A DNA stretch of 64,000 nucleotides from the NCBI GenBank assembly GCA_036378155.1, contig DASUXA010000057.1:1-64000 (forward strand), written 5' to 3'. Every line of letters starts with the position of its first letter. Positions within the stretch are counted from its first letter, which is position 1. The translations under genes were made by a program, and so were the position numbers. Positions 1-7,901 of this stretch are shown one piece after another. This stretch comes from DASUXA01 sp036378155. Its GTDB lineage: Bacteria; Actinomycetota; Actinomycetes; Mycobacteriales; Micromonosporaceae. The notes under the pieces were generated by a model. It searched no databases, was not told where the DNA came from, and worked only from the letters and a program-made list of their open reading frames with translations.

Positions 1-1272
1 CGGCAGACCCGACGCCGACAACGACACCGTCTGTGCCGAACCCGCCGTGGTCGACGTCGACACCGTCGCCGACACCGAACCACCCGCGGTCACCGAACCC
101 GACGTCGGCGACACCGACATCGAGAAATCGTTCGTGCCGCCGCCACCGCCGCCGACGATCGCGTGGTACATCTGGCAGTCACTGACGTCGTTGGAGTACG
201 TCGACTGCATCGCGAACGTACCGGTGGAGAAGGTGACGTTCGCCGAGGCGCCGGTGCCCGAGCTGATCCACGCGCACTTGTCGGCGTTCTCGTATCCGGA
301 CGAGTCGGTCCAGCCACCGGCCGGGTTCTGGTCGGTGATGGTCTCGGCGTACTCGTGACCCTCGACCATCGTCACGCCGTCGAGCGTGCCGGCGCTGCCG
401 GAGTTGACGAAGCCCTGGCCGCAGCTCGAGCCGGCGTCGGTCACGTAGGGCATGTTGGTGAACGCGATGTCTCCGTAGGAGGAGCTGACCGCGCCACCGG
501 ACAGGGAGCTGTCGCCGTTCCAGTCGTGCCACGCGCAGAAGCCGCCACCCGCGTTGAAGCCGTCCGGCGTGGTGCCGTGCGGCGACAGGATGACGTACTG
601 GGCGTTGCGGTTGGCGGACGACGTGGTGTTGCCGAAGTGTCCCGCCGCCTTGACCGCCTCGGTACCGAGCTGGTGACCGGTGGCGCTGGACGGCGACGAA
701 ACGCTGTTGTCGTACCAGATGCCGGCGAACGCGCCGCCGGTCGGGTAGCCGACGTGCGCGGCGCCGCTCGGGCACGAGGTCGAACCGGCGGAGATGCCCT
801 CGCAGTACTGGGTGTCCACACCCGACCACTGCTCGCCGTTGGTGCCGATGCCCTTGAACAGCTCCTGCAGGCGCGGTACCTCGCCGACGGAGTCGCCGGA
901 CAGGGTCATGTCGCCCTGGGAGTTGGTGCTGGCGGTGCCCCACTGGGAGCCGTAGACGACCAGGTACACCCTGGGGGCTCCGGTGGTGACGCCGATGCCG
1001 TCCACGCCGCCGCCGTACCGGAGCTGTCCGCTGCCGCTCGCGTTCGGGGTGACGTGGTGGCTGGCCGCCCAACCCTGCATCGCGCTGGCGGTTTCCCGGG
1101 TCGGGACGGCGCCGTGGCGGTACGGGTGCTGGTACGCGGGGGAGTAGGGGTTGGGGGCGGCCGCGTTTGCCGAGCCGGCGGCGGCGGCGAGCGCGCCGAC
1201 GGACAGGGCGAGACTGGAGAGTGTGGCGAGGCCGACGCGCGCCATGACCCGGCGCGCCGGGGTGCGAGACAT
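1..1272 (-). CDS. Secreted protein with HEYAE motif, truncated by the left edge
   Basis: The frame reads leftwards from an ATG at 1272 and is still open at base 1, so 424 residues are visible and the C-terminus is missing. AGAAGGGA just upstream serves as ribosome site. Residues 1-37 form a Sec signal peptide: basic start, Leu/Ala-rich core and a SANA|A cleavage site. A HEYAE stretch (His306, Glu307, Glu310) is followed by ITDQNPAGGW and a Cys-containing segment. This HE..E...TD spacing recalls metal-site-like motifs of some exported actinobacterial and exordium-type proteins, but zinc binding or peptidase activity is only a guess. A Gly run then leads to a Ser/Thr-rich tail (DFSMSVSPTSGSVTAGG), a type of repeat tail often fused to exported actinobacterial hydrolases. 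It is divergent from the regulator at 1542. Confidence 0.75.
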   Translation of the reverse strand, partial: MSRTPARRVMARVGLATLSSLALSVGALAAAAGSANAAAPNPYSPAYQHPYRHGAVPTRETASAMQGWAASHHVTPNASGSGQLRYGGGVDGIGVTTGAPRVYLVVYGSQWGTASTNSQGDMTLSGDSVGEVPRLQELFKGIGTNGEQWSGVDTQYCEGISAGSTSCPSGAAHVGYPTGGAFAGIWYDNSVSSPSSATGHQLGTEAVKAAGHFGNTTSSANRNAQYVILSPHGTTPDGFNAGGGFCAWHDWNGDSSLSGGAVSSSYGDIAFTNMPYVTDAGSSCGQGFVNSGSAGTLDGVTMVEGHEYAETITDQNPAGGWTDSSGYENADKCAWISSGTGASANVTFSTGTFAMQSTYSNDVSDCQMYHAIVGGGGGGTNDFSMSVSPTSGSVTAGGSVSATVSTSTTAGSAQTVSLSASGLP

Positions 1273-1475
1273 GTGACTGTCCCTTCTGACGATATGCATT
1301 GGACACGAGTACGCGGCGCGCCAGGGGTTGCGCGTCGCGAGTGCCGACAGATCCTCCTTTCAGTTCGACACCGGCGCTTGTGGTACCGGTCGTGTTGCCC
1401 GCGTGGGTGACACCACGATCAGTGGTGGCGGGTGAGCCACACCATAGCGACGGCGGCACCGTGGGGCAATACCTT

Positions 1476-1483
1476 CACATGTG
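1476..1483. promoter_or_regulatory. CACATGTG palindrome in a divergent promoter region
   Basis: A perfect 8-bp palindrome lies in the 269-bp gap between the secreted-protein gene and the TrmB-type regulator. It sits in an AT-richer patch (TTCACATGTGTAAATGT) that stands out from the GC-rich surroundings. The position suits an operator for the neighbouring regulator, but one copy of an 8-mer is weak evidence. Nothing else was recognised in the gap apart from the start-proximal elements. Confidence 0.25.
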
Positions 1484-1541
1484 TAAATGTTCGGCAGCAT
1501 TCATCAAGATCCATGTGGACAGCGGTCGCTACCGTGTCGGT

Positions 1542-2378
1542 ATGGCTGCGCCGACCCGTCTGCTCACCGAGCTCACCGACCTCGGCCTCACCCAGTACGA
1601 GGCCAAGGCGTACCTGACCCTGCTCGGCAGGGACAGATACACGGCGGGTGAGCTGGCCCGGTCCTCCGGCATCCCTCGGCAGCGCATCTACGACGTGCTC
1701 GGATCGCTCACCGAGCGCGGGTTGGTCCGCACCCTGCCCGGTCAGGTCGTCCGGTACACCGCAGTCGACCCGAGCGCCGCCGTGAACCGGCTGATGGCGG
1801 GTCACCGCGCCGAGTTCGAGCGACTCGAGCGGATGACGTCGAGGCTGGTGGACTCACTCGTACCGATGTGGTCGAGCGGTCGCGCGGAAACCGACCCGCT
1901 CGACTACATCGAGGTGATCCGCGATCCGGAGGCGCTGCGCGAGCGGTTCGAGGAGTTGCAGAACGAGGCGAGCGACCAGTTGCTCACCCTGTCGAAGCTG
2001 CCGTACCTGGTGGTGGACAACCCGGTCGGGCTGCGTGCCGCTCGGCGGATCAGCCGGGCCGGTGGCGACGTGCGCTGCATCTACGAGTACCCGATGCTCG
2101 CCGACGCCTCGTACGTGGCGACCACCGAGCGCTTCATCGAAGCGGGTGAGCGGGTACGGCTGGCGGACGAGGTACCGATGCGGCTGTGCATCGCCGACGG
2201 CGCGCGCGTGCTCATGTCGCTGCGTGATCCCGTCGCGGGCGGGACGTCGACGACGACCGTGCTGATCGACCATCCGGCGCTGGCTCAGTGCCTGACGTAC
2301 GCCTTCGAGACGATCTGGCAGGGCGCCCGCGACTACGGCGCGGTCGTGGCGAACCGTGGCGCGGTCACCGTACGGTGA
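1542..2378 (+). CDS. TrmB-family transcriptional regulator
   Basis: A 278-residue protein with an N-terminal winged helix of the TrmB type (about residues 5-75: LTDLGLTQYEAKAYLTLL, then GIPRQRIYDVLGSLTERGLV), a short helical linker near 85-105, and a C-terminal phospholipase-D-like effector domain (about 115-275) without an obvious catalytic HKD motif. TrmB proteins sense sugars or other small ligands and control nearby genes. The ATG at 1542 was chosen because TACCGT ends 6 bases before it, which suggests a leaderless transcript; the upstream in-frame extension has no ribosome site and is Pro/Arg-rich. It is divergent from the secreted protein and may control it. Its 3' end overlaps the convergent lipoprotein gene by 14 bases. 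Confidence 0.82.
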   Translation: MAAPTRLLTELTDLGLTQYEAKAYLTLLGRDRYTAGELARSSGIPRQRIYDVLGSLTERGLVRTLPGQVVRYTAVDPSAAVNRLMAGHRAEFERLERMTSRLVDSLVPMWSSGRAETDPLDYIEVIRDPEALRERFEELQNEASDQLLTLSKLPYLVVDNPVGLRAARRISRAGGDVRCIYEYPMLADASYVATTERFIEAGERVRLADEVPMRLCIADGARVLMSLRDPVAGGTSTTTVLIDHPALAQCLTYAFETIWQGARDYGAVVANRGAVTVR

Positions 2379-2862
2379 TCGTGACCTTGAAACCGACCAG
2401 CGCGTGGCAGGACACCCCGCCGGGGGCGGTGGACCCGCACGCCGGGCGGGACGACGTGAGGTCGGCGGTACCGGCGTGGTCGGCGGTGAAGAAGCCGGCG
2501 GTGACGCCCACGGGTAGCGTCCCGCGACCGTTGGACCGCGCCCGTACCGCAGAGTCACTGCTCTCGATCGGTGCCCAGCGTTGATCCGACGAACCGTGCA
2601 ACACCACGTCGATCGTCCCGCCGGTACGGACGCACAGGACGTGCCCGTTATCCTGGTCACTCACGGTAACTGGACCGCTCGCGCAGGTGACCGGGGGAGA
2701 CGTGAGCGGGATCACTGACGGGCCGCCGTCGCCGGTCGCGGTACGACCGGCGCACGCGGCGAGCGTCGACGCCAACGTCAGCGTCGCCGCACCGACCAGG
2801 CAGGAACGAAGGCGGCGACGGGTGGTGACCGACGCCGATGAACTGGGGGAGAGCCGCGTCAT
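2365..2862 (-). CDS. Small lipoprotein, chagasin-like fold possible
   Basis: A 165-residue protein with an Arg-containing N-terminus, a hydrophobic core and an LAAC lipobox (Cys37), so it should be exported, lipidated and anchored outside the membrane. After a Gly/Thr-rich spacer the mature part is a predicted beta-rich domain of about 110 residues (VTVSDQDNGHVLCVRTGGTI, later GFFTADHAGTADLTSS) with four further Cys that could form disulfides. The strand pattern resembles Ig-like or chagasin-type inhibitor domains, but no diagnostic motif is present. The gene converges on the TrmB-type regulator and their stops overlap. The function is unknown. Confidence 0.7.
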   Translation of the reverse strand: MTRLSPSSSASVTTRRRLRSCLVGAATLTLASTLAACAGRTATGDGGPSVIPLTSPPVTCASGPVTVSDQDNGHVLCVRTGGTIDVVLHGSSDQRWAPIESSDSAVRARSNGRGTLPVGVTAGFFTADHAGTADLTSSRPACGSTAPGGVSCHALVGFKVTITVR

Positions 2863-3028
2863 GGCGGTACGACGTGCCCGCGTCTCTTCTGGTTCCCGTC
2901 GACTCAGGATGCATGGCAGGTACCCGGCCTGGGTAGTTACCGTTGGTCACGACGACCAAGAAGATCCGCCGTCGATCGCGTGCCTGACCGATGAAGCGAG
3001 CCGGGGGTGGACAAGGGGGTTTTAACCA

Positions 3029-3814
3029 ATGTCGCGGCCACTGATCGGCCTGACGACCTATGCCGAACACGCCCGGTTCGGAACCAGCGACACACTGGCG
3101 GCGGTGCTACCCATGGCGTACGTGCGCGCGGTCCACGCCAGCGGCGGACGGGCGGTGCTGGTCACGCCCGACGACCCGGGTGTCGACGTGCTCGACGGAC
3201 TGGACGGGTTGGTCCTCACCGGGGGTCCCGACCTCGACCCACGGCTGTACCACGAGGCGCCGCGCGGCGCGGTCGGGGTGCGCCCGGACCGCGACCGGTC
3301 CGAGATGACCTTGCTGCGCGCCGCCATGGACGCCGATCTACCGGTACTCGGGATCTGCCGGGGCATGCAGCTCATGGCGGTGGCGCACGGCGGCAGCCTG
3401 CACCAGCACCTGCCGGACATCGTCGGTCACCACGGTCACCGCCCGGTCGGCAACGGCGACGCGCCGGGTCACGCGCGGGTGTTCGGCGAACACGAGGTGC
3501 GCCTGCGGGCCGGCTCGCTCGCGCACGCCATCCTCGGCGACCGGGCGACCGTCAACTCGTACCACCACCAGGCGGTCGCCGATCCCGGCGATCTCGTACC
3601 GGTCGGCTGGGACCCCGACGACGATCTGATCGAGGTGGTCGAGGACGCGTCCCGGACGTTCGCCGTCGGCGTGCAGTGGCATCCCGAGGCGACCGACGAC
3701 CTGCGCGTGTTCCGCGCGCTGGTGGCCGCCGCGCGGGCGGAGTGGTCGCCGGTACGGGTACCGGCGGCCCGTGGCGTGGCGAGCGTCACGGCGGTCGGCG
3801 CATCGCGCAACTGA
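3029..3814 (+). CDS. Class I glutamine amidotransferase-like hydrolase (peptidase C26, PuuD-like)
   Basis: A 261-residue cytoplasmic protein of the gamma-glutamyl-gamma-aminobutyrate hydrolase family. The nucleophile elbow is GICRGMQ with Cys110; TGGPDLDP precedes it (about 64-71), and the His-Glu pair is in GVQWHPEA near residue 230. YHHQ near 180 is also typical. Members hydrolyse gamma-glutamyl amides, for example in putrescine breakdown. No other putrescine gene is next to it, so the natural substrate is open. The ATG at 3029 follows a purine-rich AAGGGGG. The last 20 residues are poorly conserved in kind. It is followed 24 bases later by a PNPOx-like gene in the same direction. Confidence 0.85.
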   Translation: MSRPLIGLTTYAEHARFGTSDTLAAVLPMAYVRAVHASGGRAVLVTPDDPGVDVLDGLDGLVLTGGPDLDPRLYHEAPRGAVGVRPDRDRSEMTLLRAAMDADLPVLGICRGMQLMAVAHGGSLHQHLPDIVGHHGHRPVGNGDAPGHARVFGEHEVRLRAGSLAHAILGDRATVNSYHHQAVADPGDLVPVGWDPDDDLIEVVEDASRTFAVGVQWHPEATDDLRVFRALVAAARAEWSPVRVPAARGVASVTAVGASRN

Positions 3815-3838
3815 CCCCGGCGCTGAGAAGATCCCCCG

Positions 3839-4390
3839 ATGGGGAAGGTGTACCAGGCGATCGACGAGCGTCTGCGCGAGTTCATCCTCGCCCAGCCGGT
3901 GTTCTTCGTGGCGACCGCCCCGTCCGGGGACAGCGGGCATGTCAACGTCTCGCCCAAGGGGCTGCGGGGCAGCCTCGCCGTCCTGTCCCCGCTGCGGGTC
4001 GCGTACCTCGACTACGGCGGCAGCGGCGCCGAAACCGTCGCCCACCTGCGCGACAACGGCCGGATCACGGTGATGTTCTGCGCCTTCGACGGTCCGCCGA
4101 AGGTGCTCCGGCTGCACGGTCGGGGTCGGGCGGTGTACCGCACCGACCCGGAGTGCGCCTCGCTGCTGGCGCACTTCGACGACCCGGCGCCCGGGTTGCG
4201 CGCCGTCGTCGACGTCGAAGTCACCAGGGTCAGCGACTCGTGCGGGTTCGGGGTACCGCTGATGAGCTACGCCGGCGATCGCGATCTGCTGCCCCGGTAC
4301 TGGGAGCGGCGCACCGACGACGAGATCCTCGCGTACCACGCCCAGCGCAACGCCAGCAGCGTGGACGGGCTCCCGGTCTGGGATGGTTAG
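3839..4390 (+). CDS. Pyridoxamine 5'-phosphate oxidase-fold protein
   Basis: A 183-residue protein of the FMN-binding split-barrel (PNPOx) family. FVATAPSGDSGHVNVSPKG (about 23-41) is the usual first strand pair and loop of the flavin site; YLDYGGSGAETVAHLRDNG and ITVMFCAFDGPPKVLRLHGRG follow. Such proteins bind FMN, F420 or heme and often act as general reductases, so the reaction cannot be fixed from sequence. GAAGAT lies 6 bases before the ATG, which fits a leaderless start. Its end overlaps the -10 region assigned to the methionine aminopeptidase gene just downstream. Confidence 0.82.
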   Translation: MGKVYQAIDERLREFILAQPVFFVATAPSGDSGHVNVSPKGLRGSLAVLSPLRVAYLDYGGSGAETVAHLRDNGRITVMFCAFDGPPKVLRLHGRGRAVYRTDPECASLLAHFDDPAPGLRAVVDVEVTRVSDSCGFGVPLMSYAGDRDLLPRYWERRTDDEILAYHAQRNASSVDGLPVWDG

Positions 4391-4400
4391 GCTGGCACAC

Positions 4401-5255
4401 ATGGTCCGCGCCCCGCTCGCTCCCGGTACGTTGTCGCCCCGCCGCCCGGTGCCGCCGCAGATCCCCCGTCCCGAGTACGTCGGCAGGCCCGGTCCGCGAC
4501 CATGGCGCGGGTCACACGTGCAGACCGCGGAGAAGATCGAGCGGATGCGCATCGCGAGCAAACTCGCCGCGCAGGCGACCGTACTGGCTGGCGAGCACTG
4601 CCAGCCCGGGGTCACCACCGACGAGATCGACCGGGTGGTCCACGAGTTCCTCTGCGACCACGGTGCGTACCCGTCGACCCTCGGGTACAAGGGCTTTCCC
4701 AAGTCGTGCTGCACCTCGCTCAACGAGGTGATCTGCCACGGCATCCCCGACTCCACCGTGCTCGAGGACGGCGACATCATCAACGTCGACGTCACCGCGT
4801 ACATCCACGGCGTGCACGGCGACACCGACGCCACCTTCTGCGTCGGCAACGTCTCCGAGGAGGCGCGACTGCTCGTGGAGCGCACCCACGAAGCGATGAT
4901 GCGCGGGATCAAGGTGGTCGCGCCGGGACGACCGCTGAACGCCGTCGGGCGGGTCATCGAGGCGTACGCCAAGCGTTTCGGGTACGGCGTGGTCCGCGAC
5001 TTCACCGGTCACGGCATCGGGGAGACGTTCCACAGCGGGCTGTACGTGCCGCACTACGACAACCCCCGGCTCGACACGATCATGGAACCGGGCATGACGT
5101 TCACCATCGAGCCCATGATCACGCTCGGTACCCACGAGTACGAGATCTGGCCGGACGGGTGGACCGTGGTCACCAAGGACCGGAAGTGGACGGCGCAGTT
5201 CGAGCACACGATCCTGGTCACCGACGACGGCCACGAGATCCTCACCCTGCCCTGA
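4401..5255 (+). CDS. map: Type I methionine aminopeptidase
   Basis: Removes the initiator Met from nascent proteins in the cytoplasm; a dinuclear-metal enzyme. The 284-residue form has the N-terminal Pro-rich extension (TLSPRRPVPPQIPRPEYVG) common in actinobacterial MetAPs. Metal and active-site elements are in order: CHGIPD, INVDVTAYIHGVHGDTDATF (two metal Asp), GHGIGETFH (metal His), FTIEPMI (metal Glu) and QFEHTILVT (metal Glu). I chose the ATG at 4401 because TAGGCT ends 7 bases before it; an in-frame ATG at 4383 overlaps the preceding gene and would place the -10 inside the message. It is a monocistronic-looking housekeeping gene. Actinobacteria often hold more than one MetAP. Confidence 0.93.
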   Translation: MVRAPLAPGTLSPRRPVPPQIPRPEYVGRPGPRPWRGSHVQTAEKIERMRIASKLAAQATVLAGEHCQPGVTTDEIDRVVHEFLCDHGAYPSTLGYKGFPKSCCTSLNEVICHGIPDSTVLEDGDIINVDVTAYIHGVHGDTDATFCVGNVSEEARLLVERTHEAMMRGIKVVAPGRPLNAVGRVIEAYAKRFGYGVVRDFTGHGIGETFHSGLYVPHYDNPRLDTIMEPGMTFTIEPMITLGTHEYEIWPDGWTVVTKDRKWTAQFEHTILVTDDGHEILTLP

Positions 5256-5282
5256 CTCCGCTCGGCGGATGACGTGACACGG

Positions 5283-5336
5283 GCGCGAGCCCGCGCGCCG
5301 CGCCGTGTGGCGCGAGCCCGCGCACCGCGCCGGACG
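5283..5336. repeat. 27-bp direct repeat, two copies
   Basis: Two adjacent 27-bp units (5283-5309 and 5310-5336) share GCGCGAGCCCGCGC at the start and CCGCGCCG in the middle, differing at a few bases. A third partial GCGCGCCGGGC follows. They occupy the gap between map and the nucleotidyltransferase gene, upstream of the latter's promoter. The unit length and composition could come from replication slippage. No function is evident. Confidence 0.6.
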
Positions 5337-5389
5337 GCGCGCCGGGCGGAAAACGCGCTGTTCGCGCGCGGGTACCGCACAATGTCGGC

Positions 5390-6097
5390 GTGCCGGACAA
5401 CTCCCGCAGTTCGAACCCGCGCTGGGTCCTGGCGAACCAGGTCGCCGACGCGGTGCTCGAACGGCACCCCGACGAGGTGCTCGCGATCGGGGTACACGGG
5501 TCGCTGGCGCACGGCGACGACACCGAGTACAGCGACGTCGACATCGTCGTGGTGACGTTCGGGCCGGGCACCGGGCCGCGACCGGCGACCCGGCGGATCG
5601 GGCGGGTGGTCGTCGACCTGGGCGTCATCACCGCCGACGAGTACCTGCGGCACGCCCGTACCCTGTCCACCTCGTGGCCGCTCGCCGCGGACCAGTACCT
5701 GAACACCGGGCTGCTGTACGACCCGCGAAGCTGGTTCGAACGGCTGCGCGACACCCACCTGGCGCGCCTCGCCGAGGCGGGGCACGGCGAGTTCGTGATC
5801 CTCGCCCGCGAGGCGTGGTGTCAGGCGGACGCCGCCCTGGCCAAGGCGACCCGGCTGGCCAGCGCGTACGACATGGACGCGGCGATGCTGGTCGCGGGGC
5901 AGTCGCGGCTGTCCGCCGCGCTCGTCGACGGGCTGTTGGCGCGCACGTACTTCCGCAACGGCGCCGACGCGGTGACCCGGAGCGGGGTGGCCGGGATGAA
6001 CCTGATGGAACTCGCCGACAAGCTCGCCGCGCAGGCCGAGGAGTTGGATCGGCGGGGACGACCGGTACACGGCTGCGTGGACGACCTGTTCCTGTGA
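5390..6097 (+). CDS. Nucleotidyltransferase-domain protein (ANT(4')-like)
   Basis: A 235-residue protein with an N-terminal polymerase-beta-type nucleotidyltransferase domain: GVHGSLAHGDDTEYSDVDIV carries the GS...D.D signature with the metal-binding acidic pair, and VDLGVIT supplies the third-strand acid. The C-terminal half is helical (about 125-215), as in kanamycin nucleotidyltransferase-type enzymes. It may adenylylate a small molecule, but resistance is not shown: many such chromosomal genes have no known substrate. The GTG at 5390 lies 6 bases after CACAAT, so the transcript is probably leaderless. Its 3' end runs into the 17-bp repeat array at 6108, which separates it from the convergent reductase gene. 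Confidence 0.75.
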   Translation: MPDNSRSSNPRWVLANQVADAVLERHPDEVLAIGVHGSLAHGDDTEYSDVDIVVVTFGPGTGPRPATRRIGRVVVDLGVITADEYLRHARTLSTSWPLAADQYLNTGLLYDPRSWFERLRDTHLARLAEAGHGEFVILAREAWCQADAALAKATRLASAYDMDAAMLVAGQSRLSAALVDGLLARTYFRNGADAVTRSGVAGMNLMELADKLAAQAEELDRRGRPVHGCVDDLFL

Positions 6098-6107
6098 GCC
6101 GCTCCGC

Positions 6108-6192
6108 GCGGCGGTTCGACTAGCGCGGCGGGTCGGTCAGCCCCGCGGGTCGGTCGGCGCGGCGGTTCGGTCAGCGCGACGGTTCGAGCCGG
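6108..6192. repeat. 17-bp tandem repeat array at a convergent junction
   Basis: Five consecutive 17-bp units: 6108-6124, 6125-6141, 6142-6158, 6159-6175 and 6176-6192. The consensus is close to GCGGCGGTTCGGTCAGC. Units 2 and 4 match best and the last is the most diverged. The array fills the space between the nucleotidyltransferase stop (6097) and the reductase stop (6171), and includes that stop and the last few codons. Unit length is the same as in the array at 31842 although the sequence differs. Confidence 0.7.
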
Positions 6193-6638
6193 AACACGTG
6201 GATGTCGCGGCCGGCGGCGCGGGCGGCGTACGTCCGGTACGCCGGCCAGGTTGCGACCAGCAGCGACCAGAGCCGTTCGCGTTCCGCCCCGGCGACCGCG
6301 CGGGCGTGTACCGGAATCCGCGCGCCGTCCACGGTGACCGTGGCGGTCGGCTCGGCGAGCAGGTTCAGCGCCCACGCCGGGTGGTTCGGCTGTCCCCAGT
6401 TCGACCCGGCGACCACGAACGCGTCGCCGTCCCGGACGTACAGCAGCGGAGTGGTGCGCGGCTGCCCCGACCGGCGTCCGGTGGTGGTGAGCAGCAGCGA
6501 CGGAACCAGTCCGAGCGCCACGACGCGGCCGCCGGTGACCCGGCCGACGAACCGGTCAGCGGGGACCAGCAGCCGCCCGGCGCGCGCGAACCAGCGCGCG
6601 TGGCCGAGCCGTTGGACGATCCGTATGGTCACCGGCAC
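6171..6638 (-). CDS. F420-dependent nitroreductase-family protein (DDN-like)
   Basis: A 155-residue protein of the deazaflavin-dependent nitroreductase family, a split-barrel fold that binds F420H2 and reduces quinones or nitro compounds at the membrane. The diagnostic stretch is LLLTTTGRRSGQPRTTPLLY, then DGDAFVVAGSNWGQPNHPAW (about 50-90), which binds the cofactor phosphate and deazaflavin. Near the C-terminus PAYRTYAARAAGRDIHVFRL is also typical. The physiological acceptor is unknown. The end of the gene lies within the 17-bp repeats. A second possible F420 enzyme is at 55520. Confidence 0.85.
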   Translation of the reverse strand: MPVTIRIVQRLGHARWFARAGRLLVPADRFVGRVTGGRVVALGLVPSLLLTTTGRRSGQPRTTPLLYVRDGDAFVVAGSNWGQPNHPAWALNLLAEPTATVTVDGARIPVHARAVAGAERERLWSLLVATWPAYRTYAARAAGRDIHVFRLEPSR

Positions 6639-6720
6639 AGTGTGCCCGGTCGTCGCGGCGGTTCCTATCGTCGCTCCGACCGTTCCGGCTCGGCGCGCCG
6701 GATCCGGGGGACGCCGCCGG

Positions 6721-7149
6721 TCAGGACGGCTTGCCGGGAAAGGCGACCAGCGGCGGCGTTATCCCGGCGACCTTGCGCCACCGGTACGCCCGGACCGCGC
6801 AGTCGGTGAGCGCGTCCAATCCGAGTCGCCGCTCGTCGCCGTTCAGGTCGCCGAGAGCTTCCCGCCACACGGCGGCGGTACGGTCCTCGATCTGTACCGC
6901 CAGCCGCAGCGCGGACGTCCGGTCGGTGACCGGGAACGGCAGCGTGTACGCCGGCTCGCCCGGCGCTGGGGTCGCGCCCTTGGCGGCCAGCCGTACCAGC
7001 AGCGCGTCGCGCCGGTCCCGGTGCGCCTGTTCCGCCTGTCGGGCCAGGTCGACGGATGCCCTGCCCAGGTGTGCGCCGATCACGCCGTACCCGAAGATCG
7101 CCGCGTGCTCGGCGCGCAGCGCGGCCGCCAGTCGCTCGTCGCCGCTCAT
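6721..7149 (-). CDS. Ferritin-like DUF4439 protein
   Basis: A 142-residue helical protein: LAAALRAEHAAIFGYGVIGAH opens the first helix of a ferritin-like four-helix bundle, and EQAHRDRRDAL forms the second. The Glu/His pairs (EHAA, EQAHRDRRD) look like possible metal ligands, but the DUF4439 family has no established activity. The start codon overlaps the stop of the upstream lipoprotein gene (ATGA), so the two are translationally coupled. That neighbour shows a similar helical pattern outside the membrane, so this cytoplasmic protein and the exported one may be paralogous or partner proteins (inference). Confidence 0.78.
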   Translation of the reverse strand: MSGDERLAAALRAEHAAIFGYGVIGAHLGRASVDLARQAEQAHRDRRDALLVRLAAKGATPAPGEPAYTLPFPVTDRTSALRLAVQIEDRTAAVWREALGDLNGDERRLGLDALTDCAVRAYRWRKVAGITPPLVAFPGKPS

Positions 7150-7673
7150 GCCAACGCCTCGACATGGGTGGCGCGGCAGGCGGCGATCGAGCCGAGCAGC
7201 GCTGCGCGTCGAGGCGTACGGGCGGCGAGGCACGCCGCCACCGCGTCGCGGTGTGCCGCCTGCTCGGCGCTGCGCAGACCGCTGAGCAGCGTGGCGGGAT
7301 CGGACGGTACCGAGCTCGCCGCCTCGGTGGGCGACGGATTCGCGCTCGTCGAGGGCCGCGCCGATGTCGGATCGATCTCGGCGGTGAGCGCGGCGGCGTG
7401 CGCGCGATGGTCGTCCCGGATCGGCGTGAGCCGCCCGGCCAGGTCGGGATGGGCCGTGACGGCGGCGTCGTACCGCTCGGCGAGCGCCACCGTGCCGGCG
7501 AGGAACGCGGCGAGCGGGTCCGGGGCGGGCGGCTTGGCGGGTGTGTCGCCGCCCCAGCGACAACCCCCCACGGTCGCGACGGCGACCAGTCCCGTGGCGC
7601 CGAGCACGGCGCGGCGGGTCAGCCCGGTCGTTCGGGCATCCACGTCGGTGCGCACCGGGCAAGTCAACACCAT
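7146..7673 (-). CDS. Putative ferritin-like lipoprotein with Tat-type signal
   Basis: From the ATG at 7673 the protein has 175 residues. TRRAVLGATGLVAVATVGGC is a twin-arginine, hydrophobic, lipobox signal, so it should be lipidated outside the membrane after possible Tat export. The mature part is helical with repeated His/Glu/Asp positions (IRDDHRAHAAALTAEID; LRSAEQAAHRDAVAACLA), a pattern like the ferritin-like bundle of the next gene. Middle residues are Ser/Thr/Pro-rich. The start is uncertain: a GTG at 7643 gives a shorter signal peptide, and a longer in-frame extension to 7790 is possible but lacks a ribosome site. No metal ligand set can be fixed from sequence. Confidence 0.65.
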   Translation of the reverse strand: MVLTCPVRTDVDARTTGLTRRAVLGATGLVAVATVGGCRWGGDTPAKPPAPDPLAAFLAGTVALAERYDAAVTAHPDLAGRLTPIRDDHRAHAAALTAEIDPTSARPSTSANPSPTEAASSVPSDPATLLSGLRSAEQAAHRDAVAACLAARTPRRAALLGSIAACRATHVEALA

Positions 7674-7850
7674 CGGACACGGTGCCGGCGCCCCGGGGAC
7701 CACGGGCGGTAGCGCCGTCGTGCGGTACCGGGGCGAGCGTGACCTGCCCGTGCCGCCTCGCCGGGCGGCGCCGCGCGAGGCATCTTTCACCTGCGACGGG
7801 CCGAACAGGGTTACCGCGCGTTACGCTCTGCGCAGCCGCGCGGCGCGAAG

Positions 7851-7868
7851 ACACGCCGGGTGGCGTGT
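7851..7868 (+). promoter_or_regulatory. Stem-loop upstream of rimP
   Basis: ACACGCC and GGCGTGT pair perfectly (7 bp) around a GGGT loop, 34 bases before the rimP start. The gap from 7674 to 7901 otherwise holds an AT-richer stretch (GGTTACCGCGCGTTACGCT, about 7809-7827) that could contain the operon promoter. The hairpin could be part of the nusA-operon leader. In enterobacteria this operon is autogenously controlled, but nothing here identifies such a site. Confidence 0.35.
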
Positions 7869-7901
7869 AGACGTGTACGTACGGACGTCGAAGGGGCGGG
7901 G

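Noticed and set aside
5283..5336. The 27-bp repeats as an insertion-sequence end
   Set aside because: They are direct, adjacent, and there is no transposase or target duplication.
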